Shown: positions 17,984 to 28,722 of the stretch, piece by piece
How positions within the stretch are numbered: the first letter of the stretch is position 1
Layout: each line of letters opens with the position of its first letter
Source of the DNA: Staphylococcus warneri
Lineage (GTDB): Bacteria > Bacillota > Bacilli > Staphylococcales > Staphylococcaceae
Length of the DNA: 64,000 nucleotides
NCBI RefSeq assembly: GCF_900636385.1
Contig: NZ_LR134269.1
Span: 1,054,001-1,118,000, forward strand
Direction: 5' to 3'
Program-made: the position numbers and the translations under genes
Notes under the pieces: generated by a model
The model's input: the letters and a program-made list of their open reading frames with translations, nothing else
Database searches by the model: none
Told to the model about the DNA's origin: nothing

Positions 17984-19039
17984 TTATTTTTCGTAATGCG
18001 TTAAGATTTCACAACCGCTATCTGTAACTAAGATATCATCTTCAATACGAACACCAGCAACACCAGGAACGTAAATACCAGGTTCAATGGTAATGACCAT
18101 TCCCGCTTCTAAAACATTATCGTTAGTGCTAGAAACATCTTGGTATTCATGTTCTTCTAAGCCTAAACCATGACCAAGACGATGAGGGAAGTAGTCGCCA
18201 TAGCCCGATTGATCAATAATATCTCTCGCGATTTTATCTATTTCTTTTAATTTAACACCTGGACGAATAGCATCAATTGCTGATTTTTCAGCATCAAGAA
18301 CAATATTATATATATCTAATGCTTCTTTGCTAGGTGTACCATATTGTACTGTTCTAGTCATGTCACTACAATAGTGATTATAGATGACACCTAAATCGAA
18401 GAGAACTAGCTCATTATTTTGTAATTGACGATTACCTGGAACACCATGTGGTGAAGCAGCGTGATCGCCAAATAATACCATAGTGTCAAAGCTCATTTCA
18501 TTCACACCATATTTCTTAATTTCATTTTCAATATGATTTACAACTTCACGTTCACTGATTCCTTCTTTTAAATAGTTCACACCGATTTCAATACATTTAT
18601 CTGCTAAATGAGCAGCATGCTTAATTTTTTCAATTTCATCAATTGACTTGATATTTCTTAAATTTTTAATTGTTTGGTCGATATCACCATATTGTTCAAC
18701 ATGAAATGCTTGTGTTATTTCACGTTGGCGTTTAACTGTTAAATGCTCACTTTCGATAAGCATATGTTGAAATGATTGTTGGTATAAATCGAAAGGATTT
18801 TCAGTGTCTAAATAACCTATAATTTGACCGTCAAAAGGAGATGCTTTAACTTCTTCAACTTCCATTTTAGGACAGAATAACACTGTTTCACCACTAGCTT
18901 GAATTAATAATGCAAATAATCTTTCGTGTGGTTCGCTACGATAGCCAGTAAAGTAATAGATGTTTAGTGGTGTAGTAATCCAAGCAGCATCAGCATTTTC
19001 TTTTTGTAGATAATTAATAATTTCATTGATTTTTGTCAT
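17984..19039 (-). CDS. M24 family Xaa-Pro peptidase (prolidase/aminopeptidase P-like)
   Basis: A 351-residue creatinase-fold peptidase that removes residues next to proline, releasing amino acids from peptides. The N-terminal creatinase-like domain (about 1-125) precedes the catalytic domain. Metal ligands are visible: two Asp in [17 protein letters not shown], His in [13 protein letters not shown], Glu in [11 protein letters not shown] and Glu in [10 protein letters not shown]. Length fits the short Bacillus/Staphylococcus PepQ/YqhT group. The ATG follows AAGGAGG. It diverges from the metallo-hydrolase gene. Whether it acts on dipeptides or longer peptides cannot be told from the sequence. 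Confidence 0.92.
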   Translation of the reverse strand: MTKINEIINYLQKENADAAWITTPLNIYYFTGYRSEPHERLFALLIQASGETVLFCPKMEVEEVKASPFDGQIIGYLDTENPFDLYQQSFQHMLIESEHLTVKRQREITQAFHVEQYGDIDQTIKNLRNIKSIDEIEKIKHAAHLADKCIEIGVNYLKEGISEREVVNHIENEIKKYGVNEMSFDTMVLFGDHAASPHGVPGNRQLQNNELVLFDLGVIYNHYCSDMTRTVQYGTPSKEALDIYNIVLDAEKSAIDAIRPGVKLKEIDKIARDIIDQSGYGDYFPHRLGHGLGLEEHEYQDVSSTNDNVLEAGMVITIEPGIYVPGVAGVRIEDDILVTDSGCEILTHYEK

Positions 19040-19185
19040 GAAGTTTTTCCTCCTTAAAATGATTAACTTAATTTTATGCTAAAAAACAACATATTTCAAA
19101 GTTTGAATCATTCCTTTACTTTCGTGTTATAAAACATAGTTGCTAGGGTATAATAAGCATATAAACGATTAGGAGGGCTAAGATA

Positions 19186-19875
19186 ATGAAACTTTCATTT
19201 CATGGTCAATCAACAATTTATTTTGAAGGAAACGGTAAAAAAGTCATTGTAGATCCTTTTATTTCAGGAAATGATAAATGTGATTTAGATGAACAAAGAT
19301 TAGATGTAGATTATATTATTTTAACTCATGGTCATGAAGACCACTTTGGCGATGTAGTAGAATTAGCTAATAGAAATCACGCTACAGTTATCGGTTGCGC
19401 AGAAATTGCTGGATATTTAAGCACTTATCATGGTGTAGAAAATGTAAGAGGTATGAACATTGGTGGTAAAGCTGAATTAGATTTCGGTAGCGTTAAATAC
19501 GTACAAGCTTTCCATAGTTCAAGTTATACACATGAAAATGGTATTCCTGTATATTTAGGTATGCCAATGGGTGTTGTAATTGAAGCAGAAGGTAAAACTA
19601 TTTACCATACAGGAGATACAGGTCTATTTAGTGATATGGAATTAATAGCTAAACGACATCCTGTAGATGTATGCTTTATCCCAATTGGTGATAATTTCAC
19701 AATGGGCATAGATGATGCAGCTTATGCTATAAATGAATTCATTAAGCCTAGCATTTCAGTACCAGTTCATTACAATACTTTCCCATTAATTGAACAAGAT
19801 CCAGAGCAATTTAAAGATGCAGTTAAAGTAGGGGAAGTTCAAATATTAGAGCCAGGACAAGAGGTTCAATTCTAG
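19186..19875 (+). CDS. UPF0173 metal-dependent hydrolase (metallo-beta-lactamase fold)
   Basis: A 229-residue protein with the metallo-beta-lactamase fold: the metal-binding [10 protein letters not shown] (H-x-H-x-D-H) near residues 46-55, a central HTGDTGLF, and a C-terminal PVHYNTFP histidine. It belongs to the YtkL/UPF0173 group, whose substrate is not known to me. The N-terminus [15 protein letters not shown] is typical. It is monocistronic, with TATAAT at 19149-19154, an AGGAGGG ribosome site and its own terminator. Confidence 0.9.
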   Translation: MKLSFHGQSTIYFEGNGKKVIVDPFISGNDKCDLDEQRLDVDYIILTHGHEDHFGDVVELANRNHATVIGCAEIAGYLSTYHGVENVRGMNIGGKAELDFGSVKYVQAFHSSSYTHENGIPVYLGMPMGVVIEAEGKTIYHTGDTGLFSDMELIAKRHPVDVCFIPIGDNFTMGIDDAAYAINEFIKPSISVPVHYNTFPLIEQDPEQFKDAVKVGEVQILEPGQEVQF

Positions 19876-19888
19876 TCAATTTTGTCGG

Positions 19889-19942
19889 AGCAGGACGGAA
19901 ATAAATTTTATTAAAATGTTATTTCCGTCCCGCTCTTATTTT
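19889..19942 (+). terminator. Terminator of the metallo-hydrolase gene
   Basis: A 15-bp stem, AGCAGGACGGAAATA (19889-19903) with 19920-19934 (one mismatch), is followed by a T-rich tail. Its GGAC-GAAAT core resembles the GGGACAGAAAT end of the 5748-6168 repeat block. Confidence 0.8.
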
Positions 19943-19951
19943 TCAGTAAAT

Positions 19952-20005
19952 AAAAAACACTAATTATCTAGTAAAGACGAGTAAGTCTTTATAGATAACT
20001 AGTGT
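19952..20005 (-). terminator. Terminator of the second universal stress gene
   Basis: A long imperfect stem (about 19958-19977 with 19986-20005; ACACTA...TAGTGT at the base) is followed on the minus strand by a run of six T. Confidence 0.85.
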
Positions 20006-20024
20006 AAATGAGTTAAGTAAGATA

Positions 20025-20438
20025 TTATTTTACGATAAGCACAGGGATAGTTGCTCGTTTAGCAACTTTGTGACTTACGCTACCAAGAACGAATTTTTTC
20101 TTTTCTTCAGCTTTGCGGTTACTTAAAACCACGATTTCATATTTACCGCTATTTGCATGTTTGAGCAGTTCTTCTTTAGCATTACCACGAACAATAATTT
20201 GATCGTAATCAATACCATAGCTTTCTAATATGTTACGTGTTTTTTCTAAACGTTTACTACGTTCTTCGGTAATTTTGTCTAAATGAACACCAGCTTTGAT
20301 AGATGCTTGAGCATCTTGTTCATTAATAGCATTTAAAATAGTGACTACCGCGTCATCTGCAGCAAGTTTAGATACTTCTTCTAAAGCTTTTTCATTTTTT
20401 AATTGAGTGTCTACACCTAGTAAAATCTTTTTATACAT
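20025..20438 (-). CDS. Universal stress protein family protein (small)
   Basis: A 137-residue Usp-fold protein starting MYKKILLGVDTQLKNEKALEE. The C-terminal loop reads VLSNRKAEEKKKFVLGSVSHKV, in which the classical G-x2-G part of the ATP motif is degenerate while G-S-V is kept, so nucleotide binding is less certain than in the Usp at 16135-16635. I take the ATG at 20438 because GGAGGGG lies just upstream; an earlier in-frame ATG at 20462 would place that site inside the gene. Monocistronic, divergent from the CBS/hotdog gene. Confidence 0.88.
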   Translation of the reverse strand: MYKKILLGVDTQLKNEKALEEVSKLAADDAVVTILNAINEQDAQASIKAGVHLDKITEERSKRLEKTRNILESYGIDYDQIIVRGNAKEELLKHANSGKYEIVVLSNRKAEEKKKFVLGSVSHKVAKRATIPVLIVK

Positions 20439-20641
20439 AAGTCCACCCCTCCTCAATTCCATTCTAATAAAAAAAGATGGATATTTCCATTTAAATTAAA
20501 AGGTTTTTTAATAAAATTACCATTTTACAAAAGTTGTAAATTTAATATTAGGGTTTTGAATATTTAGGAGTGTGCGTCAATGATTTTTTTTGATTAAAAA
20601 GTTATAATAGGCATAACATTGTTCTAAGAAGAGGTAACGTA

Positions 20642-21939
20642 ATGACTAAACATGAACAAATTTTAAAACATATTGAATCATTAGCAATTGGTTCAAAAAT
20701 TTCAGTTAGAAAAATCGCCAAAGATTTAGCTGTTTCTGAAGGTACAGCCTATAGAGCAATTAAGGATGCGGGCAGATAGGATTAGTTACAACTATTGATA
20801 GAGTGGGGACCGTTAGGATTGAAAAACGAAATCGAGATGAAATAGATAATTTAACATTTAATGAAATTGCCAATATTGTTGAAGGCCAAATTATTGCCGG
20901 TAAGAATGGCGTCAATAAAACAGTCTCAAACTTTGCCATTGGTGCTATGGAATTAAGTGATATCTTAAGATATATTGGACCACAAACTTTATTAATTATA
21001 GGAAATAGAAGAAATGTACAACTCGAAGTATTGAAACGTGGTACAGCCATTTTAATTACAGGTGGATTTCAGCCAACAAAAGAAGTCATTCAGTATGCTG
21101 ATGAGCATGACTTACCAGTATTATCATCTAGCTATGATACGTTCTTAGTTGCAAATATTATTAACCGCGCTATGTTCAATCAAAAAATCCGGAAAGAAAT
21201 TTTAGTGGTAGAAGATATTGTGAAACCAATAAACGAACTTTCTGTATTATTAAACACGATGACTTTGGATGATTATAAACAAATCGCGAATGAAACAGGT
21301 CATACACGTTTTCCTGTTGTGAATAAAGATTACAAGTTAGTAGGTATAGTAACCAGTAGAGAAATTATTAATATGAGCGACAATGATATGATTGAAGATG
21401 TTATGACGAAACATCCAATTAGTGTTAAATTGTCAAACACAGTCGCGAGTTGTGCACATTTATTAATCTGGGAAGGTATTGAATTACTACCAGTTACTGA
21501 TAATAATAAAAAAGCAGTCGGCGTTATCAATAGACAAGATGTATTGAAATCTATGCAATTATTAGGGAGACAACCACAAATTGGTGAAACGATTAATGAT
21601 CAAATTGCCAAACATATAACTATTAATCATGATGGTATTCAAACTGATGTATCCCCATTATTAACTAATCATTATGGTACTTTAAGTAAAGCAGTATTTG
21701 TAGGAATCATTGAAGAAACTTTACGTCATGAGATGAGAAAATATAAAAAGGGTAATGTGATGATAGAAAGCTTAAATATCATTTACTTGAAAACAGTGCC
21801 GATTGAAACGGGTATTGATGTTAAATATGAAATGCTTGATGTAGGGAGATACTTTGCTAAATTAGAAGTGACGATGTACTGTCAGAATGAAAAAGTAGCG
21901 ATTGCATCAGTTATATGTCAAATGTTTGAGGGATACTAA
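20642..21939 (+). pseudogene. HTH-DRTGG-CBS-hotdog regulator (YtoI-like), frameshifted
   Basis: The first frame (ATG 20642, GAAGAGGT site) encodes an N-terminal helix-turn-helix, MTKHEQILKHIESLAIG to SEGTAYRAIKDAG, and then stops at 20777. The next frame is open from 20764 (GLVTTIDRVGTVRIEK) to 21939 and holds a DRTGG domain, two CBS motifs (about 21260-21560) and a hotdog thioesterase-like C-terminus. In homologues these are one protein. Adding one base near 20771-20778 joins the frames to about 432 residues, the family length. CBS pairs usually sense adenine nucleotides; the function of this family is unknown. Its place before the nanoRNase gene and dnaE matches Bacillus ytoI. A real mutation and a sequencing error are both possible. 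Confidence 0.82.
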
Positions 21940-21967
21940 TCAAAGATAAACTAGAGGAGTTAATAAA

Positions 21968-22909
21968 ATGGAAACACTAATGAACGATATAATGAAAGAA
22001 ATTGAATCAAATGAAACAATAATTATTCATCGACATGTAAGACCCGACCCAGATGCATATGGTTCACAATTAGGTTTGAAATATTATTTACAACTTAAAT
22101 TTCCTGATAAACATATATTTGCAGTGGGTGAGGAAGAAGCGTCACTTAATTTTATAGGGACATTTGATCACGTAGAGGACAACACTTATAAAGAAGCGCT
22201 TGTAATCGTATGTGATACTGCGAATGCGCCACGTGTGGATGACCAAAGGTTTAAATTAGGAAAGAAAGTATTGAAGATTGACCATCACCCAGCAGTAGAT
22301 CAATACGGTGATATTAATTTAGTTAATACAGATGCTTCTTCTACAAGTGAGATCATTTACGATATGATTTCTCATTTCAATGATGAAAGTATCATTAATG
22401 AAGATGTCGCACGTGTACTATATCTAGGTATTGTAGGAGATACTGGCCGCTTCTTATTCGGTAATACAACACAACATACAATGGAAGTTGCAGGAAAACT
22501 ACTTGGTTTCCCATTTGATCATAATGCTGAGCTCAATAAAATGTCTGAAAAGGACCCTCGCTTAATGCCATTTCAAGGTTATGTACTACAAAATTTCGAA
22601 TTGCATAGTGATGGCTACTGCCAAGTCAAAATTACTAAAGATGTATTAGAGCAATATAAAATTAAAGCAAATGAAGCATCTCAATTTGTAAATACAGTAG
22701 CAGATATTCAAGGACTTAAAATCTGGATGTTTGGTGTAGACGAAGGAGATCAAATTCGATGTCGTTTACGCTCTAAAGGGCAATATGTTATTAATGATAT
22801 AGCAAATGATTTTGGTGGTGGCGGTCATCCTAATGCCTCAGGTGTCTCAGTATATAGTTGGGAAGAATTTGATGCATTAGCACACGCTTTACGTCAAAAG
22901 CTTAATTAA
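21968..22909 (+). CDS. DHH/DHHA1 phosphodiesterase (NrnA / Pde2-like oligoribonuclease, pAp phosphatase)
   Basis: A 313-residue cytoplasmic DHH-family hydrolase. The N-terminal metal site is seen in [19 protein letters not shown] and [12 protein letters not shown], and the DHHA1 domain ends with [10 protein letters not shown]. Characterised homologues are NrnA of Bacillus (nanoRNA and pAp degradation) and Pde2 of S. aureus, which cleaves pApA, the product of c-di-AMP breakdown. The gene lies between the CBS/hotdog gene and dnaE, as in those genomes, 28 bases from the former and 27 from the latter, so they probably form an operon. The ATG follows AGAGGAG. Confidence 0.92.
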   Translation: METLMNDIMKEIESNETIIIHRHVRPDPDAYGSQLGLKYYLQLKFPDKHIFAVGEEEASLNFIGTFDHVEDNTYKEALVIVCDTANAPRVDDQRFKLGKKVLKIDHHPAVDQYGDINLVNTDASSTSEIIYDMISHFNDESIINEDVARVLYLGIVGDTGRFLFGNTTQHTMEVAGKLLGFPFDHNAELNKMSEKDPRLMPFQGYVLQNFELHSDGYCQVKITKDVLEQYKIKANEASQFVNTVADIQGLKIWMFGVDEGDQIRCRLRSKGQYVINDIANDFGGGGHPNASGVSVYSWEEFDALAHALRQKLN

Positions 22910-22936
22910 ATAAAAAAAGAAAGGAGTCATACAAAC

Positions 22937-25900
22937 ATGGTTGCATATTTAAATATTCATACGTCATACGATTTATTAAATTCTAGCTTAAGAATATCGG
23001 ATGTCGTTAAAAAAGCTAAGAACGAAGGCATTGAACACCTTGCAATCACAGATACTAATGTTTTGTATGGCTATCCTAAATTTTATGATGCGTGTTTAGA
23101 AGCGGGGATACACCCCGTTTTTGGTATGACCGTCTATTTAACTGATGGGTTGTATCAATTGGAGACTGTACTATTGGCACAAAATAATGATGGCTTAAAA
23201 GATTTATATCAATTATCATCAGCGATTAAAATGAAAGAAAAAGAAGATATTCCTATTGAGTGGTTGAAACGTTATGCAAATCATCTCGTCATCATATTTA
23301 AAAGTGCCGAAGAACATCATTTACAATTTATTGATGCTTTTAATGATAAAGAACATGTCTATCTTAACCAAGATTGTATTGCGATTAATCATAGATCGTT
23401 TGTTTGGTTGAATACCATGCGTTATTTAAATAATGAAGATGCCGATACGATTTCAGCACTTCAAGCCATTAAAGAAAATAGTAAATTAGATTTAGTAGCT
23501 GAACAAGAAGATTACCATGAACATGTATTTAATAAAAATGAACTTCGAAATTTGGAATGTAGTGACGAATTAATTGTTAATACTGACAAAATTGCACAAA
23601 TGTGTACCGCAGAGTTAAATTATCATCAATCTTTATTACCTCAGTTCCAAACGCCTAATGGTGAAACTTCTAAAATATACTTATGGCAGAAACTTGAAGA
23701 TCAGTTAAATCATTTAAATTTGAAACAACCAGAATATTGCAAAAGATTAAAACATGAGTATGACATTATCACAAATATGGGCTTTGAAGATTATTTCTTA
23801 ATCGTAAGTGATTTAATTCATTATGCTAAAACACATGATGTGATGGTTGGACCAGGGCGTGGATCTTCAGCAGGCTCATTGGTAAGTTATCTACTTGGTA
23901 TTACAACAATAGATCCTATAAGATTTAATTTACTTTTTGAACGTTTTTTAAATCCCGAACGAGTAACGATGCCTGATATTGATATTGATTTTGAAGATAC
24001 ACGACGTGAAAAAGTCATTCAATATGTTCAAGAAAAATATGGTCAATTACATGTTTCCGGAATTGTAACATTTGGTCATTTACTTGCAAGAGCTGTTGCA
24101 CGAGACGTGGGACGTATTATGGGGTTTGATGAAATAACGCTAAATGAAATTTCTAAATTAATCCCACATAAATTAGGAATCACTTTAGAAGAAGCTTATC
24201 AAAATGATGAATTCAAACAATTTGTTCATCGTAATTATCGTCATGAACGATGGTTTGAAATATGTAAAAAGTTAGAAGGTCTACCAAGACATACGTCAAC
24301 TCACGCAGCAGGGATTATTATTAATGATCATGCTTTGTATGAGTATGCACCTTTGACCTTAGGAGATACAGGATTACTAACACAATGGACAATGACTGAA
24401 GCTGAACGCATTGGTTTATTAAAAATTGACTTTTTAGGTTTAAGAAATCTATCCATCATTCATCAAATTATCAATCAAGTTAAAAAGGATTTGAATATCA
24501 ACATTGAAATAGAACGTATACCTTTTGACGATCCAAAAGTTTTTGAATTATTGTCTCAAGGAGATACGACTGGTATTTTCCAATTAGAGTCAGATGGCGT
24601 ACGCCGAGCATTGAAAAAGTTAAAACCTGAACATTTCGAAGATATCGTTGCTGTTACTTCGTTATATAGACCTGGACCTATGGAAGAAATTCCAACTTAT
24701 ATTACACGAAGACATGACCCATCAAAAGTTGAATATTTACACAAAGACTTAGCACCTATTTTGAAAAATACCTATGGCGTTATTATTTATCAAGAGCAAA
24801 TTATGCAAATCGCTAGTCAATTTGCCAACTTTAGTTATGGTGAAGCAGATATTTTAAGACGTGCAATGAGTAAAAAGAATAGAGCCGTACTTGAAAGTGA
24901 AAGACAGCACTTTGTTGATGGTGCTAAACAAAATGGCTACGACGAATATATGAGTAAACAAATTTTTGATTTAATATTAAAATTTGCTGATTATGGTTTT
25001 CCTAGAGCACATGCAGTTAGTTATTCGAAAATCGCTTATATAATGAGTTATTTAAAAGTGCATTATCCTAATTATTTCTATGCCAATATATTAAGTAATG
25101 TAATTGGCAGTGAGAAAAAAACAGCTGCTATGATTGATGAGGCTAAACATCAGAGTATTACGATACTACCACCCAATATAAACGAAAGTCATTGGTTCTA
25201 TAAAGCAACAAGCGATGGTATCTATTTATCACTAGGTGCTATTAAAGGTGCGGGATATCAAAGTGTGAAACTGATCGTAGACGAAAGATATCAAAATGGT
25301 GACTTTAAAGATTTCTTTGATTTTGCAAGACGATTACCTAAAAGAGTAAAAACCCGAAAATTATTAGAATCTTTAATTTTAGTGGGTGCCTTTGATATAT
25401 TCGGTAAAAATCGAGCTACTTTATTACATTCAATTGACCAAGTCATTGATCAAGTAACCGATATAGAACAAGATGATATGTTATTCGATTTCTTCACACC
25501 AAAACAATCTTATGAAGAAAAAGAAGAATTACCAGATCAATTAATAAGTGAATATGAAAAAGAATACTTAGGATTTTATATCTCTAAGCACCCTGTAGAG
25601 AAAGAATTTAACAAGAAACAATATTTAACGATATACAAATTAAGTAATGCCAAAAACCATCAGCCTATTTTAGTGCAGTTTGATCAAATTAAACGAATTA
25701 GAACAAAGAATGGTCAAAATATGGCATTCGTAACCTTGAATGATGGTATTCATTTACTGGATGGCGTCATATTTCCAAATCAATTTAAAAAATATGAACT
25801 TGATATATCTGAGGAACAAATTTATGTCGTTCAAGGAAAATTCGATAAACGAAATGGAAAAACGCAGTTGATTATCAATGATATTTATACAGAGGAAGCA

Positions 25901-26131
25901 TTTGAATCATTGAAATTGAACCAAACCAAACAAATTATTGTTAGAAAAGTTGATCAAGTTGAAGGGTTCTATCAATATTTAGATCAGGAAAATATAGATC
26001 AATCCATTGAGGTTTTATCATTCAATGATCAAACAAATGAAATGTCAAGATTAGGTTATATTAAGAAAAATTCAGCTTTTTTAACTGATTTAGTTAAGTT
26101 ATTTAAACCAAGTGATATCCGTTTTGTATAA
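22937..26131 (+). CDS. dnaE: DNA polymerase III subunit alpha (DnaE type)
   Basis: Second replicative polymerase of Firmicutes, thought to extend primers on the lagging strand before PolC takes over; error-prone relatives act in repair. The 1064-residue protein starts with a PHP domain (NIHTSYDLLNSSLRISD), then the C-family palm with GPGRGSSAGSLVSYL and the catalytic PDIDIDFED, the finger region (TGIFQLESDGVRRALKKLKP), helix-hairpin-helix motifs and an OB domain near residues 880-960. It lacks the embedded 3'-5' exonuclease of PolC. The PHP histidine set looks reduced (HTSYD rather than HSHYS). It is last in the probable operon with the two genes before it and is followed by a terminator. Confidence 0.97.
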   Translation: MVAYLNIHTSYDLLNSSLRISDVVKKAKNEGIEHLAITDTNVLYGYPKFYDACLEAGIHPVFGMTVYLTDGLYQLETVLLAQNNDGLKDLYQLSSAIKMKEKEDIPIEWLKRYANHLVIIFKSAEEHHLQFIDAFNDKEHVYLNQDCIAINHRSFVWLNTMRYLNNEDADTISALQAIKENSKLDLVAEQEDYHEHVFNKNELRNLECSDELIVNTDKIAQMCTAELNYHQSLLPQFQTPNGETSKIYLWQKLEDQLNHLNLKQPEYCKRLKHEYDIITNMGFEDYFLIVSDLIHYAKTHDVMVGPGRGSSAGSLVSYLLGITTIDPIRFNLLFERFLNPERVTMPDIDIDFEDTRREKVIQYVQEKYGQLHVSGIVTFGHLLARAVARDVGRIMGFDEITLNEISKLIPHKLGITLEEAYQNDEFKQFVHRNYRHERWFEICKKLEGLPRHTSTHAAGIIINDHALYEYAPLTLGDTGLLTQWTMTEAERIGLLKIDFLGLRNLSIIHQIINQVKKDLNINIEIERIPFDDPKVFELLSQGDTTGIFQLESDGVRRALKKLKPEHFEDIVAVTSLYRPGPMEEIPTYITRRHDPSKVEYLHKDLAPILKNTYGVIIYQEQIMQIASQFANFSYGEADILRRAMSKKNRAVLESERQHFVDGAKQNGYDEYMSKQIFDLILKFADYGFPRAHAVSYSKIAYIMSYLKVHYPNYFYANILSNVIGSEKKTAAMIDEAKHQSITILPPNINESHWFYKATSDGIYLSLGAIKGAGYQSVKLIVDERYQNGDFKDFFDFARRLPKRVKTRKLLESLILVGAFDIFGKNRATLLHSIDQVIDQVTDIEQDDMLFDFFTPKQSYEEKEELPDQLISEYEKEYLGFYISKHPVEKEFNKKQYLTIYKLSNAKNHQPILVQFDQIKRIRTKNGQNMAFVTLNDGIHLLDGVIFPNQFKKYELDISEEQIYVVQGKFDKRNGKTQLIINDIYTEEAFESLKLNQTKQIIVRKVDQVEGFYQYLDQENIDQSIEVLSFNDQTNEMSRLGYIKKNSAFLTDLVKLFKPSDIRFV

Positions 26132-26160
26132 CTTTTATCTAGAATTGAATTGTGATATAG

Positions 26161-26199
26161 TAAACTGATGATTTATATTTTAATCATCAGTTTATTTTT
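26161..26199 (+). terminator. Terminator of dnaE
   Basis: A perfect 13-bp stem TAAACTGATGATT (26161-26173) with 26182-26194 is followed by TTTTTA. Confidence 0.9.
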
Positions 26200-26200
26200 A

Positions 26201-26457
26201 TAATTGTTTTTTGTTCTATTTGTTTGTAAATGTCATTATCTTATTCATTGATTAATGATAAAATATGAATGATCAGCAGAAAAAATAATTATAAAAGTAG
26301 TGACTGATAATTAAATCATTGCTAGTTTTAATTCACTCTAGAACCTGTAGGTAAGCAATTCATTATTATTAGAATGTGAAAACGTATTATAATAATAAAC
26401 GAATGATAACTAGCATCATCTAATTCTTATAACTAAATAAATAGGGGTTGATTTTTG
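26201..26457 (+). promoter_or_regulatory. Upstream region of the malic enzyme gene
   Basis: No gene is visible here. A TATAAT (26388-26393) overlaps a weak cre-like sequence, TGAAAACGTATTAT (26377-26390, 11 of 14 to consensus). GCTAGTT (26321-26327) and AACTAGC (26408-26414) are complementary, with partial extension into the flanks, and could form a long-range leader stem or operator pair. The exact promoter is uncertain. Confidence 0.35.
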
Positions 26458-27687
26458 ATGTCTTTAAGAGACGAAGCACTAGAAATGCATAAAGAAAACC
26501 AAGGTAAATTAGAAGTAACACCTAATGTTAAAGTTACTAATAAAGAAGAATTAAGTTTAGCCTATTCACCAGGTGTTGCTGAACCATGTAAAGAAATTCA
26601 TGAAGATGAAAGAAAAGTATATGACTATACAATTAAAGGTAATACAGTAGCGGTAGTTACTGATGGAACAGCAGTATTAGGTTTAGGGAACATTGGCCCG
26701 GAAGCTAGTATTCCTGTTATGGAAGGTAAAGCTGTATTATTTAAAAGTTTTGCTGGTGTGAATGGTGTGCCTAATGCACTTGATACAACAGATACTGAGG
26801 AAATTATTAATACAGTTAAATTAATCCAACCCAATTACGGTGGTATAAACTTAGAGGATATCTCAGCACCACGTTGCTTTGAAATTGAAGAACGATTGAA
26901 AAAAGAAACAAATATTCCGGTTTTCCATGACGATCAACATGGAACAGCAATAGTCACAATGGCAGGATTAATCAATGCTCTTAGAATCGTTGATAAAGAT
27001 TTATCAGATATCAAAGTAGTTCTAAATGGAGCAGGTGCAGCAGGAATAGCTATTGTGAAGCTATTATATTCTTATGGTGTTAGAAATATGGTTATGTGTG
27101 ATTCAAGAGGTGCTATATTTGAAGGCAGAAGCTATGGCATGAATGATACGAAAGAATATGTCGCTAAATGGACAAACAAAGATAAAACTGAAGGCGAGCT
27201 TAGCGAAGTCATTAAAGATGCTGACGTATTTATAGGTGTATCTATAGCAGATTTACTTTCTAAAGAAATGGTAGAGAGTATGGCCAAAGATCCAATTATA
27301 TTTGCAATGGCAAATCCTAATCCTGAAATCAATCCGAACGATGCTAAAGACGCTGGTGCCAAAGTTGTTGGAACTGGACGTTCAGATTATCCAAACCAAA
27401 TTAATAATGTATTAGCTTTCCCAGGTATATTTAGAGGTGCATTGGATACTGAAGCAACCCATATTAATGAAGAAATGAAAAAAGCTGCAGTAGAAGCAAT
27501 TGCAGACTTAATCGACAGTAAAGAATTAGAACCGAATTATTGCATTCCTGGACCATTTGACAAACGTGTTGCACCATCTGTAGCTCGCGAAGTTGCCAAA
27601 GCGGCGATGGAATCAGGAGTAGCTCGAATTGAAGTTAATCCACAAGATGTGTATGATAAAACAATGAAATTAACAGACTTAAAATAA
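26458..27687 (+). CDS. NAD(P)-dependent malic enzyme
   Basis: Oxidative decarboxylation of malate to pyruvate. The 409-residue short form (YtsJ/MaeB-core type, without a phosphotransacetylase domain) shows the conserved [10 protein letters not shown], the [18 protein letters not shown] segment, the metal-binding [12 protein letters not shown] and the dinucleotide motif [13 protein letters not shown] start at the ATG at 26458; the preceding TTG codon is not needed. It stands alone between dnaE and accD. Cofactor preference cannot be read with certainty. Possible carbon control comes from the weak cre upstream. Confidence 0.95.
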   Translation: MSLRDEALEMHKENQGKLEVTPNVKVTNKEELSLAYSPGVAEPCKEIHEDERKVYDYTIKGNTVAVVTDGTAVLGLGNIGPEASIPVMEGKAVLFKSFAGVNGVPNALDTTDTEEIINTVKLIQPNYGGINLEDISAPRCFEIEERLKKETNIPVFHDDQHGTAIVTMAGLINALRIVDKDLSDIKVVLNGAGAAGIAIVKLLYSYGVRNMVMCDSRGAIFEGRSYGMNDTKEYVAKWTNKDKTEGELSEVIKDADVFIGVSIADLLSKEMVESMAKDPIIFAMANPNPEINPNDAKDAGAKVVGTGRSDYPNQINNVLAFPGIFRGALDTEATHINEEMKKAAVEAIADLIDSKELEPNYCIPGPFDKRVAPSVAREVAKAAMESGVARIEVNPQDVYDKTMKLTDLK

Positions 27688-27737
27688 TATTGATAAATAT
27701 ATTCATATAGAATATTATATTTGGATGAAGTTTAAAT

Positions 27738-27777
27738 ATAACGACATTTATAACGTGTAGGTTACAAATGTCGTTAT
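27738..27777 (+). terminator. Hairpin after the malic enzyme gene
   Basis: A perfect 12-bp stem ATAACGACATTT (27738-27749) with 27766-27777 follows the gene. The T tract is poor, so it may be a weak terminator or part of the accDA leader. Confidence 0.55.
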
Positions 27778-27864
27778 AGTACTTTATCACTATACATAAT
27801 TATAAATGCTTCATGAGTATAAATTTAATCCTTATAAAGGTCAGAGGTTTTTGGAGGTTTTCCT

Positions 27865-28722
27865 ATGTTTAAAGATTTTTTTAATCGAACAAAGAAAAAG
27901 AAATATCTAACAGTTCAAGATTCTAAACAAAATGATGTGCCAGCAGGAATCATGACTAAATGTCCTAAATGCAAAAAGATCATGTATACTAAAGAATTAG
28001 ATGAGAACCTAAATGTATGCTTTAATTGTGACCATCATATTTCATTATCTGCGTACAAAAGAATCGAAGCGATTTCGGATGAAGGTACATTTAATGAATT
28101 TGATAAAGGCATGACATCTGCTAATCCTTTAGATTTTCCTGGATACATTGAAAAGATTGAAAAGGATCAGAAAAAGACAGATCTAAATGAAGCAGTTGTT
28201 ACTGGAACTGCTAAATTAGAAGGAATTGAATACGGTGTAGCAGTAATGGATGCACGATTTAGAATGGGTAGTATGGGATCAGTTGTAGGTGAAAAAATTT
28301 GTCGAATTATTGATTATTGTACTGAACATCGTTTGCCGTTTATTTTATTCTCTGCTAGTGGTGGCGCTCGTATGCAAGAAGGTATTATTTCATTAATGCA
28401 AATGGGTAAAACGAGTGTGTCATTAAAAAAACATTCTGACGCAGGATTATTATATATTTCATATATCACGAATCCTACAACTGGTGGCGTGTCTGCAAGT
28501 TTTGCATCAGTTGGCGATATTAATTTAAGTGAACCCAAAGCATTAATTGGTTTTGCTGGACGACGTGTTATTGAACAAACCATTAATGAAAAATTACCTG
28601 AGGATTTCCAAACTTCAGAATTTTTATTAGAACATGGTCAACTCGATAAAGTGATACATCGTAAAGATATGAGAACAACACTTGCAAATATATTAAATCT
28701 ACATCAAGAGGTGAAAAGCTAA
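27865..28722 (+). CDS. accD: Acetyl-CoA carboxylase carboxyltransferase subunit beta
   Basis: Beta half of the carboxyltransferase that moves CO2 from carboxybiotin to acetyl-CoA, making malonyl-CoA for fatty acid synthesis. The 285-residue protein has the N-terminal four-Cys zinc ribbon (CPKC near residue 33 and CFNC near residue 52) and the crotonase-like core with [12 protein letters not shown] and the [11 protein letters not shown] oxyanion region. The start has GGAGG. Its stop overlaps the accA start (TAATG), so the two subunits are translationally coupled. Confidence 0.98.
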   Translation: MFKDFFNRTKKKKYLTVQDSKQNDVPAGIMTKCPKCKKIMYTKELDENLNVCFNCDHHISLSAYKRIEAISDEGTFNEFDKGMTSANPLDFPGYIEKIEKDQKKTDLNEAVVTGTAKLEGIEYGVAVMDARFRMGSMGSVVGEKICRIIDYCTEHRLPFILFSASGGARMQEGIISLMQMGKTSVSLKKHSDAGLLYISYITNPTTGGVSASFASVGDINLSEPKALIGFAGRRVIEQTINEKLPEDFQTSEFLLEHGQLDKVIHRKDMRTTLANILNLHQEVKS

